Assembly (NCBI RefSeq): GCF_039543565.1
Contig: NZ_BAABJZ010000093.1
Coordinates: 13,872 to 77,871 of the forward strand
DNA length: 64,000 bases
Direction of reading: 5' to 3'
DNA from: Ferrimonas pelagia
GTDB taxonomy: Bacteria; Pseudomonadota; Gammaproteobacteria; Enterobacterales; Shewanellaceae
Under the pieces are notes generated by a model. The model saw only the letters and a program-made list of their open reading frames with translations, made no database searches and was not told the origin of the DNA. Both the position numbers and the translations under genes were made by a program. Each line of letters starts with the position of its first letter. Position 1 is the stretch's first letter. Below are positions 33,630-42,319 of the stretch, in pieces.

Positions 33630-34468
33630 TGGAGATCGGTGTGCTTGGTGATCCCCGTGCCGCTCAGGCACTGGTGGATTACATGGCGACGCAAGGGATC
33701 AGGGCCCAATTGCAGCCTGTCGAGGATGGGACCGCCATTGTGGTGGAGTCACCTCAGTACCACCGGGGGCGCGAGGAGTATGAGCGCTTCTTGGCTGAGC
33801 CCTATCACCGTCGTTATATGGCCGCTTCATGGGAATCCGGGGCCGTGCCTCAGCGTGGCGAGGGGGCTCGGTTTGATTACGGCGCGCCCGGGTTGCAGTT
33901 CGTGCAGTCGTTGATCACCCAGTCTGGGCCGCTGACCCTGTTGTTGTTGTTGCTGTGTAGTGGGATCTGGCTGTTTTGGAATATCGGTTTTGCCGAATCC
34001 ATCTTCGGTGTGATGCATTTCTTTCCAAGCTGGGAGCAGATGAGTCTGAGTGAAGGCTGGCGTTTGTTCACCCCAAGCTTGATCCACTTCTCTGCGATGC
34101 ACGTGATCTTCAATCTGCTGTGGTGGTGGTATCTGGGAGGGCGGATCGAGCGCGAGCGCGGAGCCGGAACCTTGCTGGTGTTGCTGCTGGTCGCGGGCAC
34201 TTTGCCGAACTTGGCCCAGTTTGCCCTGATCGGCCCGAACTTTGGTGGCCTGTCCGGCGTGGTGTATGCGTTGGTGGGGTATTGCTGGATAACGGGGCGT
34301 TTCGATCCTCAGTCGCCGCTGGCCTTGCCGCCCGCTTATGTCGGGTTCCTATTGCTCTGGCTGGCTATGGGCTTTATGGGCTTTATGAACATGGCGAATT
34401 ACGCGCACCTGGGCGGGCTGTTGGTGGGGATGGGCCAGGCGTTGCTGGACAGCCGGACACGGCGCTAA
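33626..34468 (+). CDS. glpG: Rhomboid intramembrane serine protease GlpG
   Basis: 280 residues. The N-terminal cytoplasmic domain (about 1-75) precedes six membrane helices. Catalytic serine is in GGLSGVVYAL (S210) and catalytic histidine in NYAHLGGLLVG (H261); the WR motif (GWRLFTPSLIHFSAMH) and the HxxxN helix (HVIFNLLWW) are present. It cleaves membrane proteins within or next to the lipid bilayer. Its start overlaps the glpE stop as ATGA. All signature residues are intact, so it is probably active. Confidence 0.95.
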   Translation: MMEIGVLGDPRAAQALVDYMATQGIRAQLQPVEDGTAIVVESPQYHRGREEYERFLAEPYHRRYMAASWESGAVPQRGEGARFDYGAPGLQFVQSLITQSGPLTLLLLLLCSGIWLFWNIGFAESIFGVMHFFPSWEQMSLSEGWRLFTPSLIHFSAMHVIFNLLWWWYLGGRIERERGAGTLLVLLLVAGTLPNLAQFALIGPNFGGLSGVVYALVGYCWITGRFDPQSPLALPPAYVGFLLLWLAMGFMGFMNMANYAHLGGLLVGMGQALLDSRTRR

Positions 34469-34512
34469 GATGACCGGCGCCAGCTCAGTGTCTGGCGCCG
34501 ATCACTTCAACG

Positions 34513-34950
34513 TTAATCATATAAAAACTTGGCGAACAACAGGTTGGCCAACAGTGGCTGGCCGGTTTCCTGAGCCAGTAGCTGGTTAATGGCCTCAAAG
34601 ATCTCGCGGCGAACGGTTTCCCTGCCTGCTAGGGATTTGATCTGCTCTTCCGATTGCTGGCCGAGGATCTCGACCACGGTGGCGCGGATCAGCGGTGCAT
34701 GGTGCTCGACCAATTCTAGGGTATCGGCGTCTTTGAGCATCAGCTCAACCTGTACCCGGACGTAGCCCAGTCGGCGGCCATGGGTCAGATAGTTGGTGAC
34801 GATCTCTGGCTCTAGGCCGTAATAGCCGTAATTGTTATGTGCCACCTGGCTGGCGTCCAGCAAGGGAAGATCCTCAGCCCAGCTGTTTGCGCTGAACCAC
34901 AGGGAAGTAAACAGAAAGGCGAACAGTTTCACAGGCTTGCGATCCAACAT
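34513..34950 (-). CDS. FliL-like protein, outside any flagellar cluster
   Basis: 145 residues with an N-terminal signal or membrane anchor (about 6-25) and a FliL-type domain: the stretch YGYYGLEPEIVTNYL, then RRLGYVRVQVELMLKD and the C-terminal VRREIFEAINQLL. FliL associates with the flagellar stator; orphan copies exist in Shewanella beside ubiC, matching this location. The anchor resembles a cleavable signal (NSWAED) more than the fixed helix of true FliL. The ATG at 34950 is chosen; its ribosome-binding site is weak. Divergent from ubiC. Confidence 0.65.
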   Translation of the reverse strand: MLDRKPVKLFAFLFTSLWFSANSWAEDLPLLDASQVAHNNYGYYGLEPEIVTNYLTHGRRLGYVRVQVELMLKDADTLELVEHHAPLIRATVVEILGQQSEEQIKSLAGRETVRREIFEAINQLLAQETGQPLLANLLFAKFLYD

Positions 34951-35041
34951 CGGTTTGGCAGAAATGTACCTGTAGGTGGCTGGCTTTGGCAAGCCTGATG
35001 GGTTTGCTACTATGGGCCGGTTAATGGAACAAGGACCCTTT

Positions 35042-35578
35042 ATGCACGCGCTGGATGCCCCACTGGCCCGCCAACCTGAGCCGATCTTGGCTCATTGGTT
35101 GCGGGACCCCAATTCCCTCACTTTGCGATTGAAGACCCAGTGTCGACGGTTCGAGGTTGTGCTTCTGCAGGAGTGGCATGGCATTGCTCGTTGCGATAGC
35201 CGACAGTGGCAGCTCGGCGAGCCGCTGTGGCAGCGTGAGGTGTTGCTGAGGCTCGATGGGGTGGCCTGGGTGTACGCGCTAACGGAGGTGCCTCAGAGTA
35301 CCTTGCGCGACAGCGATATTGATTTTCAGAATCTGGGGCGGCAGCCATTGGGTGAGGCACTTTTTACCGCACCGAGTATGCGCCAGGGCCCTTTGCAGAT
35401 TGAGCACTATGGACCGGAGAGCCGGGCCGTTCAGATAGCCGCATCGATTGGCCAGACTGTTTCTGATGGGTTGTGGGGGCGCAGTCGCCACTTTGAGTTG
35501 TCGGGGCGGCCTTTGCGGGTGAATGAGATATTTCTGCCTGCCGCAGAGCGGGCATTAACCCTTAGGAGAGGCGGTTAG
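35042..35578 (+). CDS. ubiC: Chorismate pyruvate-lyase
   Basis: 178 residues. Converts chorismate to 4-hydroxybenzoate and pyruvate, the first step of ubiquinone synthesis. Family features: PLWQREVLLRLDGVAWVYA, LGRQPLGEALF, and SRHFELSGRPLRVNEIFLP near the C-terminus. The ATG at 35042 has AAGGA six bases upstream; several upstream in-frame starts would extend it into sequence without similarity. ubiA is not next to it. Divergent from the FliL-like gene. Confidence 0.88.
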   Translation: MHALDAPLARQPEPILAHWLRDPNSLTLRLKTQCRRFEVVLLQEWHGIARCDSRQWQLGEPLWQREVLLRLDGVAWVYALTEVPQSTLRDSDIDFQNLGRQPLGEALFTAPSMRQGPLQIEHYGPESRAVQIAASIGQTVSDGLWGRSRHFELSGRPLRVNEIFLPAAERALTLRRGG

Positions 35579-35664
35579 GGGCGCGTGCCGGTGTCCATTG
35601 ATGATTGGCAGGGAAGCACTTTTGCTCCACAATAAGAGCGATGACATCTATCGGAAAGGCAACC

Positions 35665-36069
35665 ATGCGACTGTTCAGTACCTTCATGCTGATCTTCGCC
35701 CTGATCTCTCAGGGTGCGGTTGCCCGTGTCCATTTGATGCCGACCGATGTTGAGGTTCTCTCTCAGAGTACGGTCATTGACTCAGCGGCATCTGGCCACG
35801 CTGAAGATGCGATGCATTGCGATAAGATGGCGATGGCACAGAGCGCCAGCCACGATTGTTGTGATGATGCACCGGTCATGGATTGCCATGATGCCAATGC
35901 TCCCTGTGAGGGGGAGTGCGGTCATTGTCAGGTGTTCAGTCCAGCCGGTACGGCTTTGCCTAGCGCGGCATTGGCGGCTTTGGATCTGACCGCTCAGCAA
36001 GCTTGTTCTCAAAGTAAATCGTTCCACTCCGTGGCTTTGTCTCTCGACAGCCCACCACCGATAGCCTGA
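35665..36069 (+). CDS. Small secreted His/Cys/Met-rich protein, probable metal binder
   Basis: 134 residues with a signal peptide (cleavage about residue 20, GAVA). The mature part has a dense metal-ligand patch: HAEDAMHCDKMAMAQSASHD, then CCDD, DCHD and CEGECGHCQ. This composition fits proteins found at the start of copper-efflux loci. It has no domain I can name. The same operon direction follows with the multi-domain metal-binding protein and the CusB/CusA genes, supporting a copper or silver role. Start at 35665 has AAAGG; an ATG at 35641 is a possible alternative. Confidence 0.62.
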   Translation: MRLFSTFMLIFALISQGAVARVHLMPTDVEVLSQSTVIDSAASGHAEDAMHCDKMAMAQSASHDCCDDAPVMDCHDANAPCEGECGHCQVFSPAGTALPSAALAALDLTAQQACSQSKSFHSVALSLDSPPPIA

Positions 36070-36205
36070 TCCCTTCATTCCATCTGTAGAACCCGCAGTG
36101 CCAATTTGTCGGCCTGTGGTGTTGTTGTATGCATGATTTTGGTCTCCGCCCTAGGCGCTGAGATCCCTTGGCGTTACGCCAAACTGAATGAAATTGGAGC
36201 TGTCC

Positions 36206-36940
36206 ATGAATCCCCTGTTTTCCCGCTTTGTTAGCCGTGCACTGACCATCGCTGCCCTGGCTATGTCTCTGATCTTGTCCCCCCTATCGCTGGGATCGGA
36301 GCCGCATTCTGCGCACGCAAAACCGGCACACGCCCACTCGGCGACCCACGATTGTCCCCACGCCAAGGCGGGCAAAACCCCATGTCCGATGCACGCGGCC
36401 AACGCCGCCGGTGAGGCGGGTGAAAACTGTCCACATCACGGCCAGCAGGGCGGCAAAGCCTGCCCACATTACGCCAAGGCAGAGCAGGCCGCAGACAGCC
36501 ACGCTTGTCCGATGCATCCGCGTATTACCGGGATCGCCGGTGATGAATGTCCTAAGTGCGGTATGGCGCTGGAGCCGGTGGCTCAGTCCAAGAGTGAGAC
36601 GCAGGCCGAAGCGATCCATCACTGTCCGATGTGCCCGGGTGTCACCGGTAAAGCCGGCGACAGCTGCCCGAAATGCGGCATGTGGCTGGAGCCGAAGGGC
36701 AGTGACAGTGCATCGGTATACCACTGCCCGATGCACCCGAAGATCCTTGGTCATGCTGGTGACGAATGCCCGAAATGCGGCATGAACCTGACGCCGGTTG
36801 CGGCGCACAGCGGCGACACGCACGCCTGCCCGATGAACGCCAAGATCACCGGCAAGGCGGGCGACGAGTGCCCGAAATGTGGCATGGCATTGGAGCCGAT
36901 GGCCGCTAATGCCGGTCATGATCATCATGGCCACCATTGA
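36206..36940 (+). CDS. Secreted protein with four tandem heavy-metal-binding domains
   Basis: 244 residues: signal peptide (about 1-30), a Cys/His-rich linker (50-92), then four copies of a roughly 25-residue heavy-metal-binding domain (about 99-124, 139-163, 173-198 and 207-231), each with CPM at one end and GDxCPKCGMxLxP at the other. This domain normally occurs once on CusB adaptors or P-type ATPases. Copies 2 and 4 have replaced the usual His (CPMCP and CPMNAK), which may change metal preference. Ends with GHDHHGHH. GGAG precedes the ATG at 36206. Likely a periplasmic metal store or chaperone feeding the adjacent pump. Confidence 0.8.
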   Translation: MNPLFSRFVSRALTIAALAMSLILSPLSLGSEPHSAHAKPAHAHSATHDCPHAKAGKTPCPMHAANAAGEAGENCPHHGQQGGKACPHYAKAEQAADSHACPMHPRITGIAGDECPKCGMALEPVAQSKSETQAEAIHHCPMCPGVTGKAGDSCPKCGMWLEPKGSDSASVYHCPMHPKILGHAGDECPKCGMNLTPVAAHSGDTHACPMNAKITGKAGDECPKCGMALEPMAANAGHDHHGHH

Positions 36941-36959
36941 GGCCTGAGGGAGTCACACG

Positions 36960-38855
36960 ATGTGTAACGTACGCAAAGGCCATCCATGCGGCGGCCATAA
37001 CGGCCGCGCCGTAACACGAATTCATGGCCGCGTTGCCATGGCCGTCTTGTTGGCATTGTCCTTGACCGCCGCGCCGGGGGCCTGGGCCTCGACGACACCC
37101 GCCGAGGCCCAGACGGGCCATGTTCATACGCAGCACGCTCAAACTCAGCACACCCATGCTTGCCCGATGCACCCGGAGGAAACCGGGATGGAGCGGGATC
37201 GATGCGGGATCTGCAATATGTTCCTGACCCAGCCCATCGAGGGCGCTGAGTCGGCACTGGCACATACCCATGCCTGCCCGATGCACCCGGAGGAAACCGG
37301 GATGGAGCGGGACCGCTGCGGGATCTGCAATATGTTCCTGACCCAGCCGATCGCGGACGCTGAGCTGGCACTGGCGCATACTCACGCCTGCCCGATGCAC
37401 CCGGAGGAAACCGGGATGGAGCGGGATCGCTGCGGGATCTGCAATATGTTCCTGACCCAGCCGATCGCGGACGCTGAGCCGGCACAGGCGCATACCCACG
37501 CCTGCCCGATGCACCCGGAGGAAACCGGGATGGAGCGGGACCGCTGCGGGATCTGCAATATGTTCCTGACTCAGCCCATTGCGGCTGACGGTGTGGCGGA
37601 GAGTGAAGAGGAAGAGGTGGGCGATGATCCCCACGCCGGACATTCGGAGGCGGGACTCGCCAGCTTAGATCCGCTGCCACAGGCGTTGCCTAGCGTGGAA
37701 GCCGGAGCCACGGCCACGGTCAAATACGTCTGCCCGATGCACCCGCACATCGTCTCCGATGATGCCGATGCGACCTGTCCCATCTGCGGAATGGATCTGG
37801 AAGCGGTCACCGTGGGCGCGGCGACCGAAGAGGTGGTGGTGGGCGTCTCCGGCGGCATGCAGCAGGCACTGGGCATGCGCACCCAAACCGTCGAGCGCGG
37901 CACCTTGTGGCAGTACATCAAGACGCTGGGCGAGGTGCAGTACAACGAGGATGCCATCTCTCACCTGCACACCCGGGTGACCGGTTGGGTGGAGAAGCTG
38001 ACGGTCACCACCGTAGGTCAGCGAGTGGAGCAGGGGCAGTTGTTGTATGAGCTGTACTCTCCGGAGCTGATCAATGCGCAGGACGATTACCTGCAGGCAC
38101 TGGATTATGCCAAGCAGGATCCGAAACGCGGCGACGATCTCAAGCGCCGGGCGCGGTTACGCCTGGAGTTATTGGGGATGAGCAATCGTGTGATCAACCA
38201 GGTGGAGCGCTCCGGCGAGAGTCTGTATCGGGTGCCTTTCTACGCGCCAAGCAGTGGCGTGATCAGTGCCATTGAGCTGCGCGACGGCATGTATATTCAG
38301 CCGGGTAATACCCTGATTGAGTTGGTGGACCTCTCCACAGTTTGGGTCATTGCCGATGTGTTTGAGAATGAGCAGGGTTGGCTGGAAACCGGTCGGCCGG
38401 CGGATGTGACGGCGGCGCCGCAGGGGTTGTTTGAGATAGAGGGGCAGATCGATTACATCTACCCCGAGCTGGACGCCACCACCCGCGCCATGCGGGTGCG
38501 GGTGAAGCTCGATAATCCCGGTGAGCAGCTGCGACCGGGCTCCTTAGTGGACGTCGAGCTGTATGGCGGGCCTAAGCGCGGCCTGCTGATCGTACCGACT
38601 GAAGCGCTCATTCTGACCGGCCGGGAAAACCGGGTGGTGGTGCAGCATGACAGCACCGGCTTTGCGTCGGTACCGGTCAAGCTGGGCATGATGAGTCAGG
38701 GCAAAGCGGAGATCCTCGAAGGCCTGAATGAGGGCGATCAGGTGGTGGTTTCCGGCCAGTTCCTGCTCGATTCCGAGGCCAGCATTCAGGGCAGTTTGCG
38801 CCGCTTGAGTGCGGGTGAGGCGGCGGCCGATCCGCACGCTGGTCATAACCACTAA
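36960..38855 (+). CDS. cusB: CusB-type periplasmic adaptor of an RND metal efflux pump, with repeated N-terminal metal-binding units
   Basis: 631 residues, about 200 longer than usual CusB. After a signal peptide (to about residue 43) come four nearly identical 38-residue repeats (starting about 64, 102, 140 and 178), each with CPMHPEETGMERDRCGICNM. A canonical heavy-metal-binding domain follows at about 255-283 (VCPMHPHIVSD ... CPICGMDL). From 290 on it is a membrane-fusion protein: VGVSGGMQQALGMRTQTVE, HTRVTGWVEKL, the helical hairpin with LYSPELINAQDDYLQALDYA, and a barrel near VPTEALILTGRENRV. It should link CusA to an outer-membrane channel. It ends with a His-rich tail. Confidence 0.88.
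   Translation: MCNVRKGHPCGGHNGRAVTRIHGRVAMAVLLALSLTAAPGAWASTTPAEAQTGHVHTQHAQTQHTHACPMHPEETGMERDRCGICNMFLTQPIEGAESALAHTHACPMHPEETGMERDRCGICNMFLTQPIADAELALAHTHACPMHPEETGMERDRCGICNMFLTQPIADAEPAQAHTHACPMHPEETGMERDRCGICNMFLTQPIAADGVAESEEEEVGDDPHAGHSEAGLASLDPLPQALPSVEAGATATVKYVCPMHPHIVSDDADATCPICGMDLEAVTVGAATEEVVVGVSGGMQQALGMRTQTVERGTLWQYIKTLGEVQYNEDAISHLHTRVTGWVEKLTVTTVGQRVEQGQLLYELYSPELINAQDDYLQALDYAKQDPKRGDDLKRRARLRLELLGMSNRVINQVERSGESLYRVPFYAPSSGVISAIELRDGMYIQPGNTLIELVDLSTVWVIADVFENEQGWLETGRPADVTAAPQGLFEIEGQIDYIYPELDATTRAMRVRVKLDNPGEQLRPGSLVDVELYGGPKRGLLIVPTEALILTGRENRVVVQHDSTGFASVPVKLGMMSQGKAEILEGLNEGDQVVVSGQFLLDSEASIQGSLRRLSAGEAAADPHAGHNH
37152..37607 (+). repeat. Four tandem 114-bp repeats inside cusB
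   Basis: Copies start at 37152, 37266, 37380 and 37494, exactly 114 bases apart, and keep the frame (38 codons). Sequence identity is very high, with most changes in the linker (EGAESALA, ADAELALA, ADAEPAQA). Such similarity suggests recent duplication and ongoing gain or loss of copies. Confidence 0.95.
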
Positions 38856-38867
38856 GGGGCTCAGACC

Positions 38868-38960
38868 ATGTTAGAGAAGATCATTGTGGTCTCACTGCGT
38901 CAGCGGCGCCTGATCGAGCGTGTTGATCATCGGTCCGAGTGGGAGACACCGCCATGTTAG
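38868..38960 (+). pseudogene. 5' remnant of a second cusA
   Basis: ATG at 38868 with AAGGGG upstream encodes MLEKIIVVSLRQRRLIERV and stops after 30 codons at 38960. The first ~14 codons copy the start of the intact cusA (MLEKIIAASLRQR), which begins 86 bases later. The stop overlaps the beginning of the intact gene. It occupies the exact place where a cusA start is expected after cusB, so it may be translated as a short peptide or be a scar of gene replacement. Confidence 0.8.
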
Positions 38961-41900
38961 AGAAGATCATTGCCGCTTCACTGCGGCAGCGCGTCATGGT
39001 GCTCATTATCACCGCTGTGGTGGCGCTGTATGGCTGGCAGGCGATGCGCACCACGCCGCTGGATGCCTTGCCGGATCTGTCCGATGTCCAGGTGATCGTC
39101 AAGACCGCCTATCCGGGCCAGGCGCCGCAGCTGGTGGAGGATCAGATCACCTATCCGCTCTCCACCGCCATGCTGTCGGTGCCCGGTGCGCAGACGGTGC
39201 GCGGTTTTTCCATGTTTGGCGACAGCTTCGTCTACGTCATCTTTGAGGATGGCACGGATATCTACTGGGCCCGCTCGCGGGTGCTGGAATACCTGTCGCA
39301 AATTCAGGACCAACTGCCGCCGGGGGTGACTCCATCCTTGGGGCCGGACGCGTCCGGGGTGGGCTGGGTATTCCAGTACGCGCTGGTGGATAAGACCGGC
39401 CGGCAGGACCTGGCCCAGCTTCGATCCCTGCAGGACTGGTTTTTGAAGCTGGAGCTGCAGAGTGTGGCCGGGGTGTCGGAAGTGGCCACCGTCGGCGGCA
39501 TGGAGCAGGCCTATCAGATCGTGGTCGATCCCCACAAACTGGCGCTGTACCGGCTCGACTTGATGGCGGTGAAAAACGCCCTGGATAACGCCAATGCGGC
39601 GGTGGGCGGCTCGGTGATCGAGATGGCCGAAGCGGAATATATGATCACCGCCTCCGGCTACCGTCAGACCCTGCAGGACTTTGCCGAGATCCCGTTGGGG
39701 GTGTTGTCGGATTCGGGCACGCCGGTGCTGATGAAGGACGTGGCGCAACTGCGCACCGGCCCGGCGGCGCGGCGTGGTATCGCCGAGCTGGACGGCAAGG
39801 GCGAGGTGGTCGGCGGGATCGTGGTGATGCGCTATGGCGAAAATGCGCTGACCACCATTGAGAACGTCAAAACCAAGCTGGCGGAGATCCAGTCCGGCTT
39901 GCCGGAGGGCGTGGAGATCGTGGTGACCTATGATCGCTCCGAGTTGATCTTAAGCTCGGTGGATAACCTCAAGCACAAGGTGCTGGAGGAGATCGGTGTG
40001 GTGGCGCTGATCTGCCTGCTGTTCTTGCTGCATGCCCGTTCCACCTTAGTGGCGGTGGTGACCCTGCCGCTGTCCATCCTGATCAGCTTTATCGTCATGG
40101 GCTGGATGGGGGTGAACGCCAACATCATGAGCCTGGGCGGTATCGCCATCGCCATTGGTGCCGTGGTGGATGCGGCCATCGTGATGGTGGAGAACGTCCA
40201 TAAACACCTGGAACATCACCGGGAGCAGCATGGCAAGGCGCCGGAGGGCGAGGCCCATTGGCGGTTGATCCAACAGGCCTCGGTCGAGGTCGGCCCGGCG
40301 CTGTTCTTCAGTCTGCTGATCATCACCCTCAGCTTCATTCCGGTGTTTGCGCTGGAGGCGCAGGAGGGGCGGCTGTTCCATCCGCTGGCCTACACCAAGA
40401 CCTTCGCCATGGCGGCGTCGGCGCTGCTGGCAATTACCTTGATCCCGGTGCTGATGGGCTACTTCGTATGGGGCAAGATCCCGGACGAGCGGAAAAATCC
40501 GCTCAGCCGTGTGTTGATCGCCCTGTACCGCCCCGTGCTTCAGGGCGTGCTGCGCTTTCCCAAAGTGACGCTGCTGCTGGCCTTGCTGGCGTTGGCCAGC
40601 GCCTGGTATCCCATGCAGCAGATGGGCTCGGAGTTTATGCCGGAGCTGGAGGAGGGTGACTTGCTCTATATGCCAACAACCTTGCCGGGCCTCAGTGCCG
40701 GTAAAGCGGCGGAGCTGTTGCAGCAGACCGACCGGCTGATCAAAACCGTGCCGGAGGTGAAACGGGTGTTTGGCAAAGTGGGCCGGGCGACCACGGCGAC
40801 GGATCCCGCACCGCTGACCATGCTGGAAACCACCATCATGCTCAATCCGCGCGAGACCTGGCGTGAGGGCATGACCATGGAGGGGATCATCAATGAGCTG
40901 CAGCGCACCGTGCGGGTGCCGGGCATGACCAATGCCTGGGTGCAGCCCATTAAGACCCGCATCGACATGCTCTCTACCGGGGTACGTACCCCCATCGGGG
41001 TGAAGATCTCCGGCGCGGATGTGGAGGAACTGCAGCGAATTGGCGGTGAAGTGGAAGCGATCATGGCCAAACTGCCCGGCACCGCGTCGGCTTTTGCCCA
41101 GCGTACCGGTGGTGGACGTTACATCGACATTGAGCCGGATCTGACTGCGGCGGCGCGCTACGGCATGACCCTGCGGGACATTCAGGATGTGGTGCAGATG
41201 GCCATCGGCGGCATGACGGTGGGCGAATCGGTGCAGGGCCAGGAGCGCTATCCCATCAACATCCGCTATCCGCGTGAGCTGCGTGACGATCTCGATAAGC
41301 TGCGTAAGCTGCCGGTACTGACCAAAACCGGTAAATACGTGCCTCTGCAGAATCTGGCAGGCCTGTCCATTCGCGACGGCGCACCCATGTTGGCCAGCGA
41401 AAATGGCCGGCTGATCTCCTGGGTGTTTGTCGATCTGCAAGCCGGCGCCGGTGCGCTTTCTATTGGCGAGTACATCGAGCAGGCGCGAGCGGCGTTGGAT
41501 TCCGAGCTTTCACTGTCACCGCGCTATTCGGTCAGCTTTGCCGGTCAGTACGAGTATATGCAGCGAGTGGAAGCCAAGATGGAGTTGGTGGTGCCGCTGA
41601 TGCTGGCGGTGATCTTCCTGCTGCTGTTTCTGACCTTTGGATCCATGGTGCAAGCCTCGGTGATCATGCTCAGTCTGCCCTTTGCCCTGGTGGGCTCCGC
41701 CTGGCTGCTCTACCTGCTGGACTTCAACCTGTCGGTGGCGGTGGCGGTGGGGATGATCGCCCTGGCCGGGGTGGCGGCGGAGTTTGGCGTGGTGATGCAG
41801 GTGTATCTCAATAACGCCATCAAGGCCCACAAAGAACGCGGTGAGATGCGCCACGAACAGGACTTGAAAGACGCCTTGCTGGAGGGCGCAGTGATGCGCA

Positions 41901-42100
41901 TTCGGCCCAAGGCGATGACGGTGGCCACCATCTTCTTCGGCCTGCTGCCCATCATGTGGGGCAGCGGCACGGGCAATGAGGTGATGCAGAAGATCGCGGC
42001 GCCTATGGTGGGCGGCATGGTCACTGCGCCACTTCTCTCTTTGTTCGTCATTCCGGCGGTGTATCTGCTGATCTATCGACGCAGCCTGGGAACTTCGTAG
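38954..42100 (+). CDS. cusA: CusA-type heavy-metal RND efflux transporter
   Basis: 1048 residues, inner-membrane proton-driven pump of the HME-RND class with 12 helices and two large periplasmic loops. Recognised parts: N-terminal DALPDLSDVQVIVKT, GDSFVYVIFEDGTDIYWARS, the helix-4 signature AIGAVVDAAIVMVENVHKHL typical of the monovalent Cu/Ag subgroup, and GSEFMPELEEGDLLYMPTT. The ATG at 38954 has GGGAG at the right distance; a GTG five codons upstream is possible. It is bracketed by short copies of cusA ends, and no cusC or cusF lies in the window. Confidence 0.95.
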   Translation: MLEKIIAASLRQRVMVLIITAVVALYGWQAMRTTPLDALPDLSDVQVIVKTAYPGQAPQLVEDQITYPLSTAMLSVPGAQTVRGFSMFGDSFVYVIFEDGTDIYWARSRVLEYLSQIQDQLPPGVTPSLGPDASGVGWVFQYALVDKTGRQDLAQLRSLQDWFLKLELQSVAGVSEVATVGGMEQAYQIVVDPHKLALYRLDLMAVKNALDNANAAVGGSVIEMAEAEYMITASGYRQTLQDFAEIPLGVLSDSGTPVLMKDVAQLRTGPAARRGIAELDGKGEVVGGIVVMRYGENALTTIENVKTKLAEIQSGLPEGVEIVVTYDRSELILSSVDNLKHKVLEEIGVVALICLLFLLHARSTLVAVVTLPLSILISFIVMGWMGVNANIMSLGGIAIAIGAVVDAAIVMVENVHKHLEHHREQHGKAPEGEAHWRLIQQASVEVGPALFFSLLIITLSFIPVFALEAQEGRLFHPLAYTKTFAMAASALLAITLIPVLMGYFVWGKIPDERKNPLSRVLIALYRPVLQGVLRFPKVTLLLALLALASAWYPMQQMGSEFMPELEEGDLLYMPTTLPGLSAGKAAELLQQTDRLIKTVPEVKRVFGKVGRATTATDPAPLTMLETTIMLNPRETWREGMTMEGIINELQRTVRVPGMTNAWVQPIKTRIDMLSTGVRTPIGVKISGADVEELQRIGGEVEAIMAKLPGTASAFAQRTGGGRYIDIEPDLTAAARYGMTLRDIQDVVQMAIGGMTVGESVQGQERYPINIRYPRELRDDLDKLRKLPVLTKTGKYVPLQNLAGLSIRDGAPMLASENGRLISWVFVDLQAGAGALSIGEYIEQARAALDSELSLSPRYSVSFAGQYEYMQRVEAKMELVVPLMLAVIFLLLFLTFGSMVQASVIMLSLPFALVGSAWLLYLLDFNLSVAVAVGMIALAGVAAEFGVVMQVYLNNAIKAHKERGEMRHEQDLKDALLEGAVMRIRPKAMTVATIFFGLLPIMWGSGTGNEVMQKIAAPMVGGMVTAPLLSLFVIPAVYLLIYRRSLGTS

Positions 42101-42142
42101 GGCAGGTTAGCCGCGCAGCGGGGTAACCTGCCGATCTGGGCT

Positions 42143-42208
42143 TTGTTCGTCATTCCAGCGGTGTATCTGCTGATCTACCGCCGAGGGCTGGGCAAGGCGG
42201 TTAGGTGA
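42143..42208 (+). pseudogene. 3' remnant of a second cusA
   Basis: Translates as LFVIPAVYLLIYRRGLGKAV followed by Arg and stop, without a start codon. The first 14 residues repeat the end of the intact CusA (LFVIPAVYLLIYRR at its C-terminus), and about 40 bases are nearly identical between 42039 and 42141 onwards. The tail after YRR differs, so this is the end of a different cusA allele rather than a simple copy. Confidence 0.8.
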
Positions 42209-42257
42209 TGGGTTAAAGAGACCTCGTAGATATCCGCTCAGCAAGATGAACCATCGT

Positions 42258-42289
42258 AAAAGCCGGATCCCAGTGGATCCGGCTTTTTT
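42258..42289 (+). terminator. Terminator after the cus cluster
   Basis: AAAAGCCGGATCC / GGATCCGGCTTTT, a 13-bp perfect stem with a 4-base loop and six T, about 50 bases past the cusA 3' remnant. Confidence 0.92.
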
Positions 42290-42319
42290 GCGGATGGTTT
42301 TTAATTAAGGTTAATTATT

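Noticed and set aside
37152..37607. CRISPR-like regular repeats
   Set aside because: The units are contiguous, 114 bases long and coding; there are no spacers.
36906..37643. Repetitive minus-strand open frames with tandem units
   Set aside because: The repeats are the 114-bp units of cusB read backwards; the plus strand has signal peptide, domains and ribosome-binding site.
40046..41440. 464-residue open frame antisense to cusA
   Set aside because: His/Gln-rich translation of the opposite strand of membrane helices; not a credible protein.
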